From assembly GCA_038503035.1 (NCBI GenBank), contig JAVSML010024260.1, forward strand, positions 655,630-719,629: DNA of 64,000 bases, given 5' to 3'. Positions 1 to 11,574 of this stretch are shown one piece after another; position 1 is the first letter of the stretch, and every line of letters begins with the position of its first letter. Below the pieces are notes generated by a model. That model worked only from the letters and a program-made list of their open reading frames with translations. It was not told where the DNA came from and did no database searches. The position numbers and the translations under genes were made by a program. Origin of the DNA: Crocodylus rhombifer (lineage: Eukaryota; Chordata; Crocodylia; Crocodylidae).

Positions 1-53
1 GTCGGACTAGATGATCTACCTAGGTCCCTTCCGACTCTAGCTACTACTATGTA
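1..53 (+). repeat. CR1 LINE 3' UTR tail (fragment)
   Basis: The first bases resemble the end of the CR1 3' UTR (ACTAGATGATCT followed by GGTCCCTTCC). The same block recurs at about 885-925, at the end of the next CR1 copy. It therefore looks like the tail of one CR1 lying directly before a second one in the same orientation. The terminal ATTCTATGAT octamers are degraded here. Confidence 0.7.
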
Positions 54-59
54 TGGGTT

Positions 60-944
60 GGATGAATGGACTTTAAGGTGGATAGAAAGCTGGCTGGAGC
101 ATTGGACTCAACAAGCAGCAATCAATGGCTCTGTGTCCAATTGGCAGCTGGTATCAAGTGGAGTTGGTCCTGGGGCCAGTTTTGTTCACTATCTTCATTA
201 ACGATCTGGAAGATGAGATGTATTGCACTCTCAGCAAGTTTGCAGATGACACCAAGCTTGGGGTGTAGTAGATAAACTGGAAGGTAGAGCCTAAATAAAT
301 TGGAGGACTGGGCCAAAAGAAATCTTATGAGGTTCAACAAGGACAAGTGCAAAGTCTTGCACTTAGGATGGAAGAATCCCATTCAGTGCTACAGGCTTGG
401 GACCAACTGGCTAAGTAGCAGTTCTGCAGAAAAGGACCTGGGGGTTACAGTGGACAATAAGCTGGACATGAGTCAGCTGTGTGCCCTTGTTGCCAAGAAG
501 GATAATGGCATACTGGGCTGCATTAGTAGGAGCATTGTCAGCAGATTGAGTGAAGTGATTATTCCGCTCTATTCTGCACTGGTTAGGTCACATCTGGAGT
601 ACTGTGTTCAGTTTTGCCACCTCCCTCCCCACTATAGAAAGAGTGTGGACAAGTTGGAGAGAGTCCAGTGGAGAGCAATGAAAATGGTTTGGGGGCTGGG
701 GCACATGACTTATAAGGAGAGGCTGAGGGAACTGGGTTTGTTTAGTCTGCAGAAGAGAAGACTGAGGTGGGATTTGATAGCAGTCTTTAACTACCTTGAA
801 GGGTGGTTACTTTTTAAGTCCCAGCTCAGCAAATCCCTAGCTGGAATGATCTAGTTGAGGCTGGTCCTGCTTTGAGCAGGGCGTTGGATTAGATGATCTC
901 CTAGGGTCAGTTTCCACCCTGATTATCTATGATTCTATGATTCT
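60..944 (+). mobile_element. CR1 LINE, 5'-truncated copy
   Basis: This non-LTR retrotransposon copy is truncated at its 5' end, as most CR1 copies are. It contains the reverse-transcriptase palm region, the rest of ORF2, and a 3' UTR with TTAGATGATCT that ends in GATTCTATGATTCT at about 931-944. CR1 ends in such short tandem octamers rather than poly-A. It is the dominant LINE of birds, crocodilians and turtles, which supports a sauropsid host. Confidence 0.9.
170..854 (+). pseudogene. CR1 ORF2 reverse-transcriptase remnant
   Basis: The intact protein copies CR1 RNA into DNA at the target site. One plus frame around 188-265 reads FINDLEDEMY then FADDTKLG. The aspartate pair of the palm catalytic motif (F/YxDD) lies at 245-250. 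After a frameshift near 265-300, a second frame runs 300-854 and gives the CR1 post-palm region ([16 protein letters not shown], then KDLGVTVD, then LVRSHLEYC). The endonuclease half and the upstream RT motifs are missing. With the frameshift and 5' truncation this copy cannot encode an active enzyme. Confidence 0.88.
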
Positions 945-1188
945 TTTGTTGCTACGCACTGACTAAATGTCAGTTTTCCATAATACTGTTACTTGGTAGC
1001 ATAACTAAGGCAGGTTAACCAGGGAAGCTGCCCTGGGGTCTTGCGTGTCCGGGGGTGGCAGGAACTGGTGGAAAAATAACAACTGCCACCACAGCTGCAC
1101 CAGCAGTTAGAAACCACTACTGCATTCAACTGCCCTGTTATGCTTTTGCTCTTACTCCCATATTAATTTATTTAAACTTAGTGATAAT

Positions 1189-2153
1189 TAAGGCTGTGCA
1201 AAATTTCACTGGGTGTTTTGTTTTGAAACTATTTTGACTCATTTCAAGCTCAAAACAGCAAAATCGAAATGAAATGAAAGGCTTTAAAACCGCCTCAAAA
1301 TGAAACATTTGAGTTTTGAAGCTGGGCTTGCTTGCAGGGAAACAGAAAGTAAAGAGCGGGGAAGGACTGCTTTAATATCAACTGTGTGGCTGGCCAGTGA
1401 CTGTGATCTGGGAGAGTTTTCTGGCAGCTGCTGGAGAAGAAGCTCCTGCAGGGAAGCAAAGAAAGAAAGAAAGGCTCTGACAGTTTGGCTGCCTGAGATG
1501 CTAGTCCTACTGTGCTGCCTACTTACTGTTGTTATTTAAAGTGGTAGACTAGGATGAGGCTGTAGGGGAGGAGGAGACCTCACTGGGGCACACTACTGTG
1601 TCATGTAGAGGCCTCAACACCAGTGAGTGCACACCTTAACACATACACATGAAGTCACACATGTCACGAGTTTTGCTTGTCAGCAGCCTGAGGTGCAGTT
1701 ACCTAGAAAACCCTGCACCTATGTCCTTGGAACTTGGCAGGCTTGGCAGGTCTCAGCAGGGGTTACCATGTCTGCTGTTTTTAACCCCCTGTGCCTTCAC
1801 ACTTACAAGTGACACAAGTTCTGCTTTCAAGACTTTGAGGTGCAGTTTACCAGAAAGTCCTGAACCTATTACCTTGAAACTTGGCTGGCTGGCTTTATGC
1901 CCAAAGAAGGGGCTACCATCCCTGCTGTTTGCATCCAAATCTTCCAAAAAATGGCAAAGTTATAGACAGTGTCATGCTTCCCCATTATAGCCTACGGGCG
2001 AAACGCTGAAACAGCATCAAAACAGAGAAACAGTTTTGGCAAAACAAAACGGAACAGTGCTTCAAAATGAAATGAAACTCCAACCGAAACACTGTCCCAT
2101 CGAAATGATGAAACAGAAGTTAAAATGAAATGATGCCATTTCGCACAGCCCTA
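1189..2153 (+). mobile_element. hAT-type non-autonomous DNA transposon, 965 bp, with 8-bp TSD
   Basis: The element is flanked by exact 8-bp copies of GTGATAAT at 1181-1188 and 2154-2161. Its ends are inverted: TAAGGCTGTGCAAAA on the left and TTTCGCACAGCCCTA on the right. An 8-bp duplication with such ends is the hAT signature. No transposase is visible. The interior holds two imperfect direct copies of about 60-70 bp (around 1680-1745 and 1830-1900, both with GAGGTGCAGTT). These stay open in one frame, giving a chance-length ORF of 113 codons. Confidence 0.9.
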
Positions 2154-2689
2154 GTGATAATGATCTTCATTTTCAATGAAGGACCTGATGCTAAATCTCT
2201 TTTTCATAAAATATGCTCCTTGTTCTTTCTCGGTTACAATTTCAGTGATGTTACTCACAGATATAAGAGTTGAAGGGCTGGGGATAGCCCTTCTTCTTGA
2301 GGCTACTTGCACTGATTCTCATTTCTTTATCCCACTAGTGAAGTTGGTTGAAAATTTCCAATGAAGATTGTTATAATTGAAAACTACGATTTTGAACTAT
2401 TTTTTCTTTATTTTCTGAAGTGGCATTTTGAAATGAAAGGTTTCAAATGAATATTTTGTTTTGACATTCATTTAAAAATGTCCAACTGTTCACTTGTACA
2501 TTTCTTAGATAAATATTTAATATTCTGGCATATCACAATTTGTGATAAAATCAAAGGCTGAAATAATAAATTCCTAGAAGATAGAAATTTATTATTAATC
2601 CCGTAGTTGTTACTAACTCTAGACATTTGACTATCAGTGAGCAGAAAACAATAGGAAGGATGACACTTATCTCTTGCATCTGTAGCTTT

Positions 2690-2810
2690 CAACACTATGG
2701 GACACTGGGCACACATACGCAGGCAATTAATTTGGAGCAATAAACTCTGGTACGTATCATGCCAGAGTTCATTGTTTCCGGGCACTGTGTGTTCATGTAT
2801 GCCTGGGACA
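2690..2810. repeat. Palindromic MITE-like repeat, copy A
   Basis: Short inverted arms CAATAAACTCTGG (2738-2750) and CCAGAGTTCATTG (2762-2774) surround a small loop. They are flanked by GGGCACACATACGCAGG and CCGGGCACTGTGTG. The same arms and the same flanking sequence recur at about 15.3 kb, so this is an interspersed family. Exact ends and a TSD were not found. Confidence 0.5.
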
Positions 2811-3002
2811 ATAGCATGTTGAACCAAGTCAGAGCAGCCTCAGCTGGCAGGGGTCTGGGGTCCAGCCTGGCGGCCTGCAGCTGCTTTCTTTCGGCTCAAG
2901 GTGCTGCAGAAAGGCTGGATGGGGTACGAGGCTGCTCCAGTGCAGGGCTAGCCAGTAGGCAGCTCCTGTACTGAAGCATCATCATGCCCTAGTCATCTTT
3001 GT

Positions 3003-3180
3003 CAGCATCTACATGTGCATTGATGAGCACTAAAAAACTCCAGCTGCTAAAAAACAAGTACTACCCTGCTGTGGAGTTCATTAGTTTCCTGTGACCTAAT
3101 AGGGTCACACGTGTAGATGCTGAGCCATTTACTGTGGAACTAATTAGGCAACTCCACAGTAAACGTCTTGTTTAGCCACG
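3003..3180. repeat. Inverted-repeat element, probably a small DNA transposon
   Basis: CAGCATCTACATGTG (from 3003) is matched in inverse by CACGTGTAGATGCTG (about 3108-3122). A second inverted pair, TTTACTGTGGA and TCCACAGTAAA, lies just outside at about 3128-3164. This nesting of palindromes is typical of MITEs. No TSD could be fixed, so the boundaries are approximate. Confidence 0.45.
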
Positions 3181-3182
3181 CC

Positions 3183-3290
3183 CACTGAGAGACAAAAAGT
3201 GATTTGCCCAATGTCAAGTAGTAAGTCAGTGGGACAGAGATGAATAGAACCCAGCTCTCTTAACTCCCACTCCCCTATCTGGTTCTAAAA
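3183..3290 (-). repeat. MIR (CORE-SINE) fragment, reverse orientation
   Basis: The block reads GATTTGCCCAATGTCAAG, then GTAAGTCAGTGGGACAGAG, then GAACCCAGCTCTCTTAAC. This matches the MIR antisense pattern (dry-cleaned CTTGCCCAAGGTCAC, then a GTGGCAGAGC-type core, then GAACCCAGGTCTC). It is an ancient tRNA-derived SINE shared by amniotes, with many substitutions. Confidence 0.75.
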
Positions 3291-5316
3291 TAAAACCAGG
3301 TTTACTGCAGTTGGACAACATCTCCTGCCATCACAAATGATAGTATAAATGAGCAGCTTATGAAAACACAGGATGAAAAATATGTATTGCCTTATTTATC
3401 AAATATTTATGAGAAATAAATACAGAATTATTTTACGACTGATTCACACAAAGAAAAAGGAGTGCTTTTGTAGTCTATGTTTGCAACATATAAACTGACC
3501 AACTCGATTCATAATACACAACTACTAAACTAATTGTGTAAGTATACCATCCTAGCTGAGTCTCACTGTACATAGCAGACAGATATAATATATTTTAAAA
3601 AGTTTACAAGTTGCTTAGTACCTTACCACAATGATTAAGCATTTATAGGAAAAGAATAATATTTGCTTTTACACAAGCCAAAACAGTGATTATCATGACT
3701 GTGAAATCTCATATGTCAGGGCATGTACTGATCACCAGAATGGTCAGAAAGGAATATTTTCCACACTAATGTCCAATTATGAGTCTTACAAGGCTCTCCT
3801 ACTTTTTCCTTCTTTGAATCTGGTATTTTGCCAGTGTCAGAGATGTAAAGTCTGATCTGACTTCCATTGTTTTTTATACTGAAGTAAGTCCATTGATTTA
3901 AGCAGTGTTGCAATATATTTTGACCAAAATAGGGAAGATCAAGTCAAGGTTTAGATTTCAGTTGTCTGTTCTGTATGCCAACTCTAATTCATTCACTGTG
4001 CAGGAGCCTCACTTTCTTCTTTCCTAAATCATTAGCCAATTCATGTCAGTATTTATTCACTGAATGTAAAAACTGCCTGAAGTAAAATGGCCTTTCAGGA
4101 GAAACTCCTTTGGAATCAGCTGTGCAGGATAGCATTTTATAGCCCGGGGGAAAGATGGTTTATGAGTGTGTGTTTACAAGGTGGGGGTGAAAATGGGCAA
4201 GTCAGCAGAAAGATAAAGGGAATTGTGCAGAGCTGCAGTACTGGTAACCTTATTGCTGCCAAGTTTATTAGCCACACCTTGTGATTTATAGAGGGCTCAT
4301 TTCTAAGAATAATAGGTAATAATTCCAGTAACAATGACCAATACTGTATCTTCAGTTATGCAAACACAGTGTAGTGTCATAACAGCCAGAAAAACCTCCA
4401 GAGAGAAGAGTGCATGCTGTTCCTGAGAACATCTATAACTAAACCTCTGAGGGATTGAGTTTTTCCTCCAGGCCTAGATGTGTGAAGTAGACAATGATGT
4501 GGTCAGAATTGTGATTATCCTGCAAGTTAATAATGCCCCAGTAAAACTCATTACACAGCTAATGCATTACGGCACACCAGCTCTTTAGAATTCTGCTCCA
4601 CACGGGATGCCATTGTTCATGAAAGCATCTCATTCAAACCACGAGCATCTCCCAGTGCACCAGGTTGATGAGCCCTCAAGGAGAAAGGAAAAGGTGTTCC
4701 TGTTATGAAATATTCTCTGGCTGTATTTATTGTATTTGCTTATTCCACAGGAGGCCTGTTTCCTGTGCTACAGAGTGAAGAGGATTTCCTTGTTGAAATG
4801 TCACCATAATAAACACCTGCACTTATTTATTGTGGCATTCATGTATTTTTTAACTCTTGAATAGCTTTTTGATTTTTTTTTTAATGATTCAAACAGGAAC
4901 TGATCCAAACTGCCCCCAAATTTACTTGATAACATCATTTTTAGTTCTAAAAATGTTCACATTATATTTTTATCCCATTGTTTTTCATTCCCACGTGTCT
5001 TGACAATCCAGGTTTCTTTAGAAATGTTAACCTATTGCAAAAACCTCTGTTCCCATGGTGTTTGTATTCTGCCTGGAGACATTAGACATTTCAGGAGGAA
5101 GAGTTTTCTCATTATTCCAGCATGAGCAAGGGATTTGGGAGTGACATATGCCAGGCATGCATCTGATCTGAATCTGTGAAATTCATGGGATTTTACATGC
5201 CTTTTGGACTAGGGGAACAATCCTGCTAAGACTTAAGCATTTAGCTGATTTACTCACATAAGTTGTGCCACTGACTTGAGTGGGGCTGATAAATTAATTT
5301 ATGCATGTGTTTGCAG
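3291..5316. other. No gene seen; AT-rich, intron-like DNA
   Basis: I see only short chance frames and T- or A-runs (for example about 4867-4880). There is no clear transposon terminus, RNA gene or splice-bounded coding block. If the exon at 5317 is real, this lies in the intron before it. Confidence 0.5.
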
Positions 5317-5454
5317 GATCAAGTGGACTTAAGATACTTGCCGGTACGCAGGCAGATTGAAGGACCCCAAAACCCCATAAATTTCCTCATCCACTTGGAT
5401 CCAAAATATTTAACCAGGAGGCAAGTTGCCTTGAAACATCTGATTCTGAATTGT
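5317..5454 (+). CDS. Candidate internal exon of an unrecognised host gene (46 codons)
   Basis: The segment is preceded by a fair acceptor (TGTGTTTGCAG) and followed by a consensus donor (GTAAGT at 5455). It is 138 bp long, phase 0 at both ends, and open. The peptide begins DQVDLRYLPVRRQIEGP and ends KHLILNC. It has the mixed, non-repetitive composition of a globular protein, unlike the low-complexity chance frames nearby, and no repeat signature. I do not recognise the family. It would splice in phase to the candidate exon at 20617. The start codon and upstream exons would lie outside this window or were not recognised. An isolated exon-like coincidence cannot be excluded. Confidence 0.55.
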
Positions 5455-6561
5455 GTAAGTATGACTTTCTGTTATACCCATGGTGTCAAGCAGTGCACTC
5501 TCCTGTCCTCACTATACTATTTTACTTTCGCTAACATTTGCTGACTGACCAGTGAAAGGATTCTGTACTAGCACTTTTTTACCCTTTATTGTTGAGGTAT
5601 AGCCCCACCTCTATACTAGCTCTAGTATAGACCAGATGCAGGTATTTTTGCCACCAAGTCTTTTAATCCTGCTGCAGTAGTTATAGCCACAGAGGAAAAT
5701 TTCAGGGAGAAAGGCCTGAGTAGACACAGTTTTGTATCCAGCTTTGAATTAGGTTCTAACAGAGCTACCTAATTTTGACATGTCAGTTCTCAGACACTAA
5801 ACTGATAAGTTTAACATACCAAAGGCAGCTAGACAAATACAATTTAGCTTATCCCACCTGGTTAAGGGCTGGATAAATTAAACAGGTTTTGAGAAGTATT
5901 TCCTTCGCAAAGTTAAAAGGGTTTCATAAGCCTGACAGCCAACCTAGATGGAGCCAGCTGGACTCTCAGAAGACAAGGAGCACTGAAATTTCTTCGTGTA
6001 CGTTCCTGGAAGGTGGGCAGGCAGAAAGTCAACAGCCAGGCTTCTTCCCTTTCTGATGCTCAAATAAAGTTATTGCCTGTAGTCTGAAGGTTGATAAATA
6101 TCACTCTGAGCCCACCCACAACACCAGTTTGAGTAAACCCTTCAGAAAAGAATTCAGCCTGACCTGACTTCATTTTCCTCAGACAACATTTCAAATGGTG
6201 GAACTTTATCAAGCCAAATAAATGAGCATGGTTTCTAAATCAAATTCACATTCAAAATTCGGAGCAGTCACATTTTGGGTGCTGAAGTATTCAGAATGCA
6301 AGCTGTTGCATTCATGCCTGTTAGTTGCACATACAGCTATCAGGTCAGAGATCTCAGAAACATCAGGTCTTGAAGCTGGAGGGAAGAATATGCAGACAGA
6401 TAGGAAGAAACTTTTCAAAATCATGGTCATACATGTCTTCTCATTGCATCGTTCTCTCTTCTTTGCATGCTCAGGATAGACAAAAAGTCTTCAATGTTAA
6501 AAAAAGAAAAGGAAAAGAAAACTGAAAAAAGCAACATGTGCAGAGAGAGGAACAGTTGTTA
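5455..6561. other. No gene seen; candidate intron sequence
   Basis: This is moderately AT-rich sequence without a recognisable repeat end or coding block. The overlapping frames around 6209-6525 on both strands have no family resemblance and no splice context. Confidence 0.45.
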
Positions 6562-6569
6562 CACTAGGC

Positions 6570-6998
6570 CAGGGATTGTCAACCGGGGGTATGCATACCC
6601 CTGGGGGGGACTTGGACCGGTTCTACGGGGTATGTGCGGGTGGGGACAGAGCGCCACCGCCTCCCAGGAGCAGGCCTGGGGTGGGGTGAGGGCAGCGACA
6701 TCCCTTTGCAGGGCAGGAAAGCTCGCACGTGGCCACCGTCACACACCAGCTTAGTGAGCTTCCCCGCCTTGCCCCAGCCTTGCTCCTGGGAGGTGGCAGC
6801 ACTCTATCCCTGCCTGTCCATGCACTGTCCCCACCTCCCTGCTCTGTATCTGGCCATGTGCCACCCCCCAGCTTGGCATTTGGCCATGTGCTACGTCCCC
6901 CCGCTTGGTGTTTGGTCGTGTGCTACCCCCTGTCCTCCCCCCTCCCCCGCCCGCTGGCCACCGAGGGAACTTAGACTAAAAAAGGTTGAAAATCCCTG
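6570..6998. mobile_element. hAT-type MITE, 429 bp, with perfect 8-bp TSD
   Basis: CACTAGGC occurs at 6562-6569 and again at 6999-7006. The element starts CAGGGATTGTCAACC and ends GGTTGAAAATCCCTG, an inverted pair of the CAGGGRTTNTCAACC class used by Charlie-like hATs. Inside the left end is GGGGGTATGCATACCCC, a self-complementary stretch. The rest is GC- and CCA-rich with no transposase. Confidence 0.9.
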
Positions 6999-7006
6999 CA
7001 CTAGGC

Positions 7007-8555
7007 AATTACTGCTGCACAAAAAAAGGACCAAACTGCTAAAGATAATGCAGAGAGAACTAAATTTCCCTTGCTTGTATATGGTATGTTGTGTTCTCAC
7101 AGCAGTGCTAAACAAATGTCTTGATTGTTGAATTATATTGTTTGCAATTATAGTATCAGCCACTTGTAAAATTCAAGAATTTAGAAACTAAGGTGCAGCA
7201 CTCATTTACTGAAAGATATGAATTACAGTTGGGTTGTAGTTATAAGCCTACATATAAAGGACTGCCATAATATATTAATTGCATAACATTTTTGTGTCTT
7301 GGAGGAAGGCCCAGTCTGAGCAGGAGGTTCCGAGCTGCCTGAACCCCTGCAGGTGTTCAACATCTTGCATGATTGTAGCCTTGACTTGCAAGCAAACTAA
7401 TCCTTGAAGGAGGGGTCTAAAAACTGAACTAATAGGAACAAAATGGTTAATCTCTCTTTGCTGACTCTTTGACTATGAGAGGAATCAAGTGAGCAGATGG
7501 GCCTATAGGAGGGTGAATGTAGTACCTGATCCCGTGCCCCACCAACCTAGTCTTTCTTTCATTTTTAAAAAATTTTAATTGCATCTGAAGCAAGCTGAGC
7601 TGATCAGCAAATAAATAAATTAACAGCACTCCATTTTCTTCCTTTTATTTGGATACTGAGCTGTTCATAGTGAGCATGGCTAAGCAGCTGATCTCTTGCT
7701 GCGAAAGTAAACATTTCTTAATTTAAGTCATTGGCTTCAAAACAAAAGACAGCAGCACTTGCCCTAATGGTTTTCAGTGAGGGATGGGTACCCTTTTATT
7801 TGTCCAGTCATTGGCACTGCTTAAGATCTGTTTTGGAAGAAGTAGGAAAAATGGATTTGAATCAGTGGTCTGAGTGGGTATTCTGCATGTGCTGCTATAT
7901 CGTAGGTAAAGATGGTATCACTGCCATTTCTGTTATGGCGCTATCAGTGAAATAAAAAATCCCTTCGCACTCAATTCACAGAAGGAATATGGAGAAGGTG
8001 CTTTTTAGTCTCTTCTATGTTGTGCTGCTTGTTGTAATAACAGGATGAGAGACAGACAGAAAAAGATAGAGTTTAGAGTTTTTTTAGTTTGTTTATTCCT
8101 CTTGACCCTCTCCGAGTCTCACTTTCAGGGGCCAGCTAGCAGCATTCAAGTCAGAGTTGGTCTTGTTTTTCTTCATGAGAACAAAGCTATCCACCTTTTC
8201 AAAATACAATAGGTTCAGTCTGCAGGTGATGTAAATCAGCGTAACTCAATTGTTCTCAGTGCTTGGCAGGACTTACCTAGACTTCAGTAGTAGTATGGCA
8301 GTATGCATCAGCTGAGAAACTTGCTGCAATAACATTAATGCTTAAATACATTGGTTAACCTCAGTTTCTTATTCAGGTCATAATAATGTACAACTCCTGT
8401 TGGGTAAAAGTCCATTTTACCCAATGAAATATAACATATATAGTAACAAAGCCATATTATTGCTATTATGTATACCTTGAGAGTGGTTTGTTTTCCTCAG
8501 CTATATCATTACTGCTAATTAGTTTCATCCCTTGCCCTGCCTTCTAGTTTAAATT
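7007..8555. other. No gene seen
   Basis: I found no transposon ends, tandem repeats or splice-bounded coding stretches. The open frame at 7731-7955 has neither a family match nor splice context. Confidence 0.45.
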
Positions 8556-8925
8556 AGGGATTTGTTGGCAACCTTTTGTTACTGTGGCATGGAGTTTGAC
8601 ACAGCTCCCTGCCGTGGGCTGCAGATCTCCTCCCACCAAATAGCTCAAGCTGCCTGTACTTCTGTCATAGTAGATACCTGACCCATCTGCAGTGAGGGCA
8701 TGAGAGAGCAGCAGGGAAGGTGCTGCAGAGGTGCTGCAGGTGACATAGCACAGCTCTGCTGCCTGATCCCCCAGGCCACCTGATTCCCATATTGGCCTGC
8801 AAAGAGGTTGGATGCAGATCCATCCCAGGGGCCATAGGCTGTCAACCCATTTAAACTCTCTAGTGATCTACATTTAAAAACCTTTAGCTCGCTCCCAAAC
8901 AGCATTCTGGTCCACCCCTGGAAAC
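8556..8925. mobile_element. Probable hAT-derived element (old)
   Basis: The left side reads GGGATTTGTTGGCAACC and the right side reads GGTCCACCCCTGG, the inverse of CCAGGGGTGGACC. These resemble CAGGGGTYGGCAACC-type hAT ends seen at three other places in the window. No matching TSD was found, so the boundaries are rough. Confidence 0.4.
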
Positions 8926-11574
8926 ATCTTCATTTAACACCCCTGTTTACAATGTGTCCAGAAATTACCTTGGGACTGAAAGCTATAAATACAGGAATTC
9001 TTGACTCCTGGTCCTCTCTACCCATGTCCTGTCTCTGCTGGCTATGATAACGCCAAGTCTCAGAAGAAGATCAGTCCTTCTAGCAATCAGTCAACCCACT
9101 GTTTGCTTCTCCTCCTCTGTTTAGGGTGTAGCTGTAATGAGATAATATAATGGGAAGGGAGAAGGGGGTCATGAGTCTTGGTCTACTTAGAGATGACTGT
9201 CAGGGTTGGCCCTAAATAGCAATATAAACAACGCTGTATGTTTTCCTGCAGGAAGTTTTGCCTAGTTTAGCATGATCAGAGCCAAACAAAACCACTGCTC
9301 TCAGTCATGAGCCTGGAGATGTAACTCAGGAACCTCCAAATCCTTGAGAAACACCTGTGAGCTTCTATATTCTAACCTGTGATAATACATCTGGGTAGAA
9401 TATCTTAGCTATCTAGAGACAGGTAGTTACAAAATATATATCCTAGGTTCTGGCAGGTAGAGCACACATGTGAAAGTACCTGAACATCTCTGAATTAATT
9501 TGGCTTATTTCATTATAAAATCATTATACTGTTGTATAATATGCTTAAATATATACATTAGAAAAACAATAAAAATTCATCTCCCAGCAGAATAATTCCC
9601 AAATTGGATAACACATCTGTGATTCAACTCTGGGGAGAGCTATGTGGGTCAGCAAAATCAGGACCTAAATGTTATCCTCAATTTTCTTAAAGAGAATAGC
9701 AGTTAATCATTTCAATACTGACAAATTGCATACTTAATTTAAAATGCAGGTTGTTGGGTACATTAGAACTGCAGTATGCAAAGAGCACTTCTGAAACCAC
9801 ATACCATAAATCTCCAAGACTGGCTTTAGGTACCTACAAAAACCTGAATCATAGGAGATGATGCCATTACCTAACTAACTCCCACTTCCCTAGGTAACTG
9901 AATAAAATAGGTTTTGAAAAATCTAAAAAGAGCAGCAACTGTGTTTTCTGCAGAATTCCACAAGGAAAATGTCTTTGGCTTGCAATGCAGAAAATATTGA
10001 ACACGTACCTTTTTATAAAGCTTTTAAGATTATAAAATATGCCTATACAGTATGCTTCTGTTTCAGGAACTGCAAAGGTTTCTCATGATTCACTTCTGTC
10101 ATTGAGGTCATCCCTTAAAAAGACTTTAAAAACAAATTTGAATTTAGCTTTTAAAGGATCTATGCTTTATATGACTAAAATACAAGGTTTTAACCTGTGA
10201 GCTGAGCTGTTGATGAATATAAATAAAATTTAAAATACTTTCAAAAAGAGTGAGAGAAGAAAAGGACATTTTTATGTGTACTAGTCATATTTTCCTGTTC
10301 TTGTTTATCATATATTACGTCACATTTTGTGAAGATTCAATTACTCTATTAAGTTATTCTTTTCCCACAATCCTGGCCAGGTGGTTCTCAATATCACTAT
10401 TAAAGACTGATTCTTCTGAGACTGTGCAGAATCCCTTTCTCGGACTGGCTGTTATTCTAACAACTTCCAGTAACTTGCAATTCTAAAGCTCTTGAAAGGT
10501 ATCAAAATACTTGTGGGATAAAAGATTGGAAATGGTACAGAGCTCTTTCTGTAGATGGAAATAAGATCAAATATATGACCTACAGAGTGCAACATCTTGA
10601 GGGTAAGGTTACTAATTTGGAGAGCATGTCTTCTGCACATACTGCATCTTTGTGTCTTTTATTCAGGATAACTTACAACTTTAACCTAGAATGGATAAGC
10701 AAAAGACTAAATGCACAAGACTACTTGAGCCTTAAAGTGCATTAAGTAAATTCAGAATCCAAAATAGTCTCAGTAGGTTAGAGTCATCTAAAGAGTTCCC
10801 AGAGGCCAAGGGTTCCCAGGGTTTGTTTTTGCTCTCTTTGAGGCTATTATGATGAGAAAACCTAAAAAAAAGATCCATGAGGAGGAGTGGTATGGTTTGA
10901 ATAGGTCCTTGAAAAACTCTGGCAGTCAGCAGAAGCAGCAGACAGTCATTGTCCTTCAACAGAACCTTCCCCAATTCACTATGCTCATACAAATGGTGCC
11001 ACATGTAGACCCCTGTAAATTCACTTAGGATCTTCCCGCCTCCATGAAGTTACACAGGATGCAGCAGGCAGTTCAGGAACATCTTGTGTACACTGTGTGA
11101 TATGTGTTGTGCATGGGAGTTGCCACTCAGTGAAGTGCTGCTGTCTATACATCTTTTCCACCAGAAGACAAATCAAGATTTGTTGATGAACTGGAAAAAT
11201 TAGATCTGAAGATTTGGTTTGTTTCCCATCAAGTGGCTATGAGCCTTTATGCATGATCATAGAACCTAAACCTCTTGTGCTGGGCTCACAGCCTATCAAC
11301 TGCATACATTTAGGTTCTCTTTGGTATAAGGATAATTTCAGATAAATACAGAATACTAACAATGGCAAGTATTGGCTTGGCTTTTCAGGGGTATATTTTT
11401 TAAAATGCTGCACAGAGATTTCAAGCCCATGACTCTTTTCTAGTCGGTGGTAAATATATAATCAATCCTGGTTAATTTATCACTCTAAAGGTATTGGTAA
11501 TGCTCAGGGATCCAGGTTTTCCGTCTGCTGCCAAAAATATGGATTTTCTCTTTCAGGGAGAAAAATGTAAGAAA
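8926..11574. other. No gene seen
   Basis: This is AT-rich non-coding sequence. Nothing beyond short chance frames and A/T runs could be supported. A minus-strand donor-like ACTTACCTAG at about 8270 and similar sites nearby lack a partner exon. Confidence 0.4.

Noticed and set aside
8225..8340. Minus-strand exon with GTAAGT donor (plus ACTTAC at about 8272)
   Set aside because: Only about 47 bp between acceptor-like and donor-like sites, with no matching neighbour exon on the minus strand.
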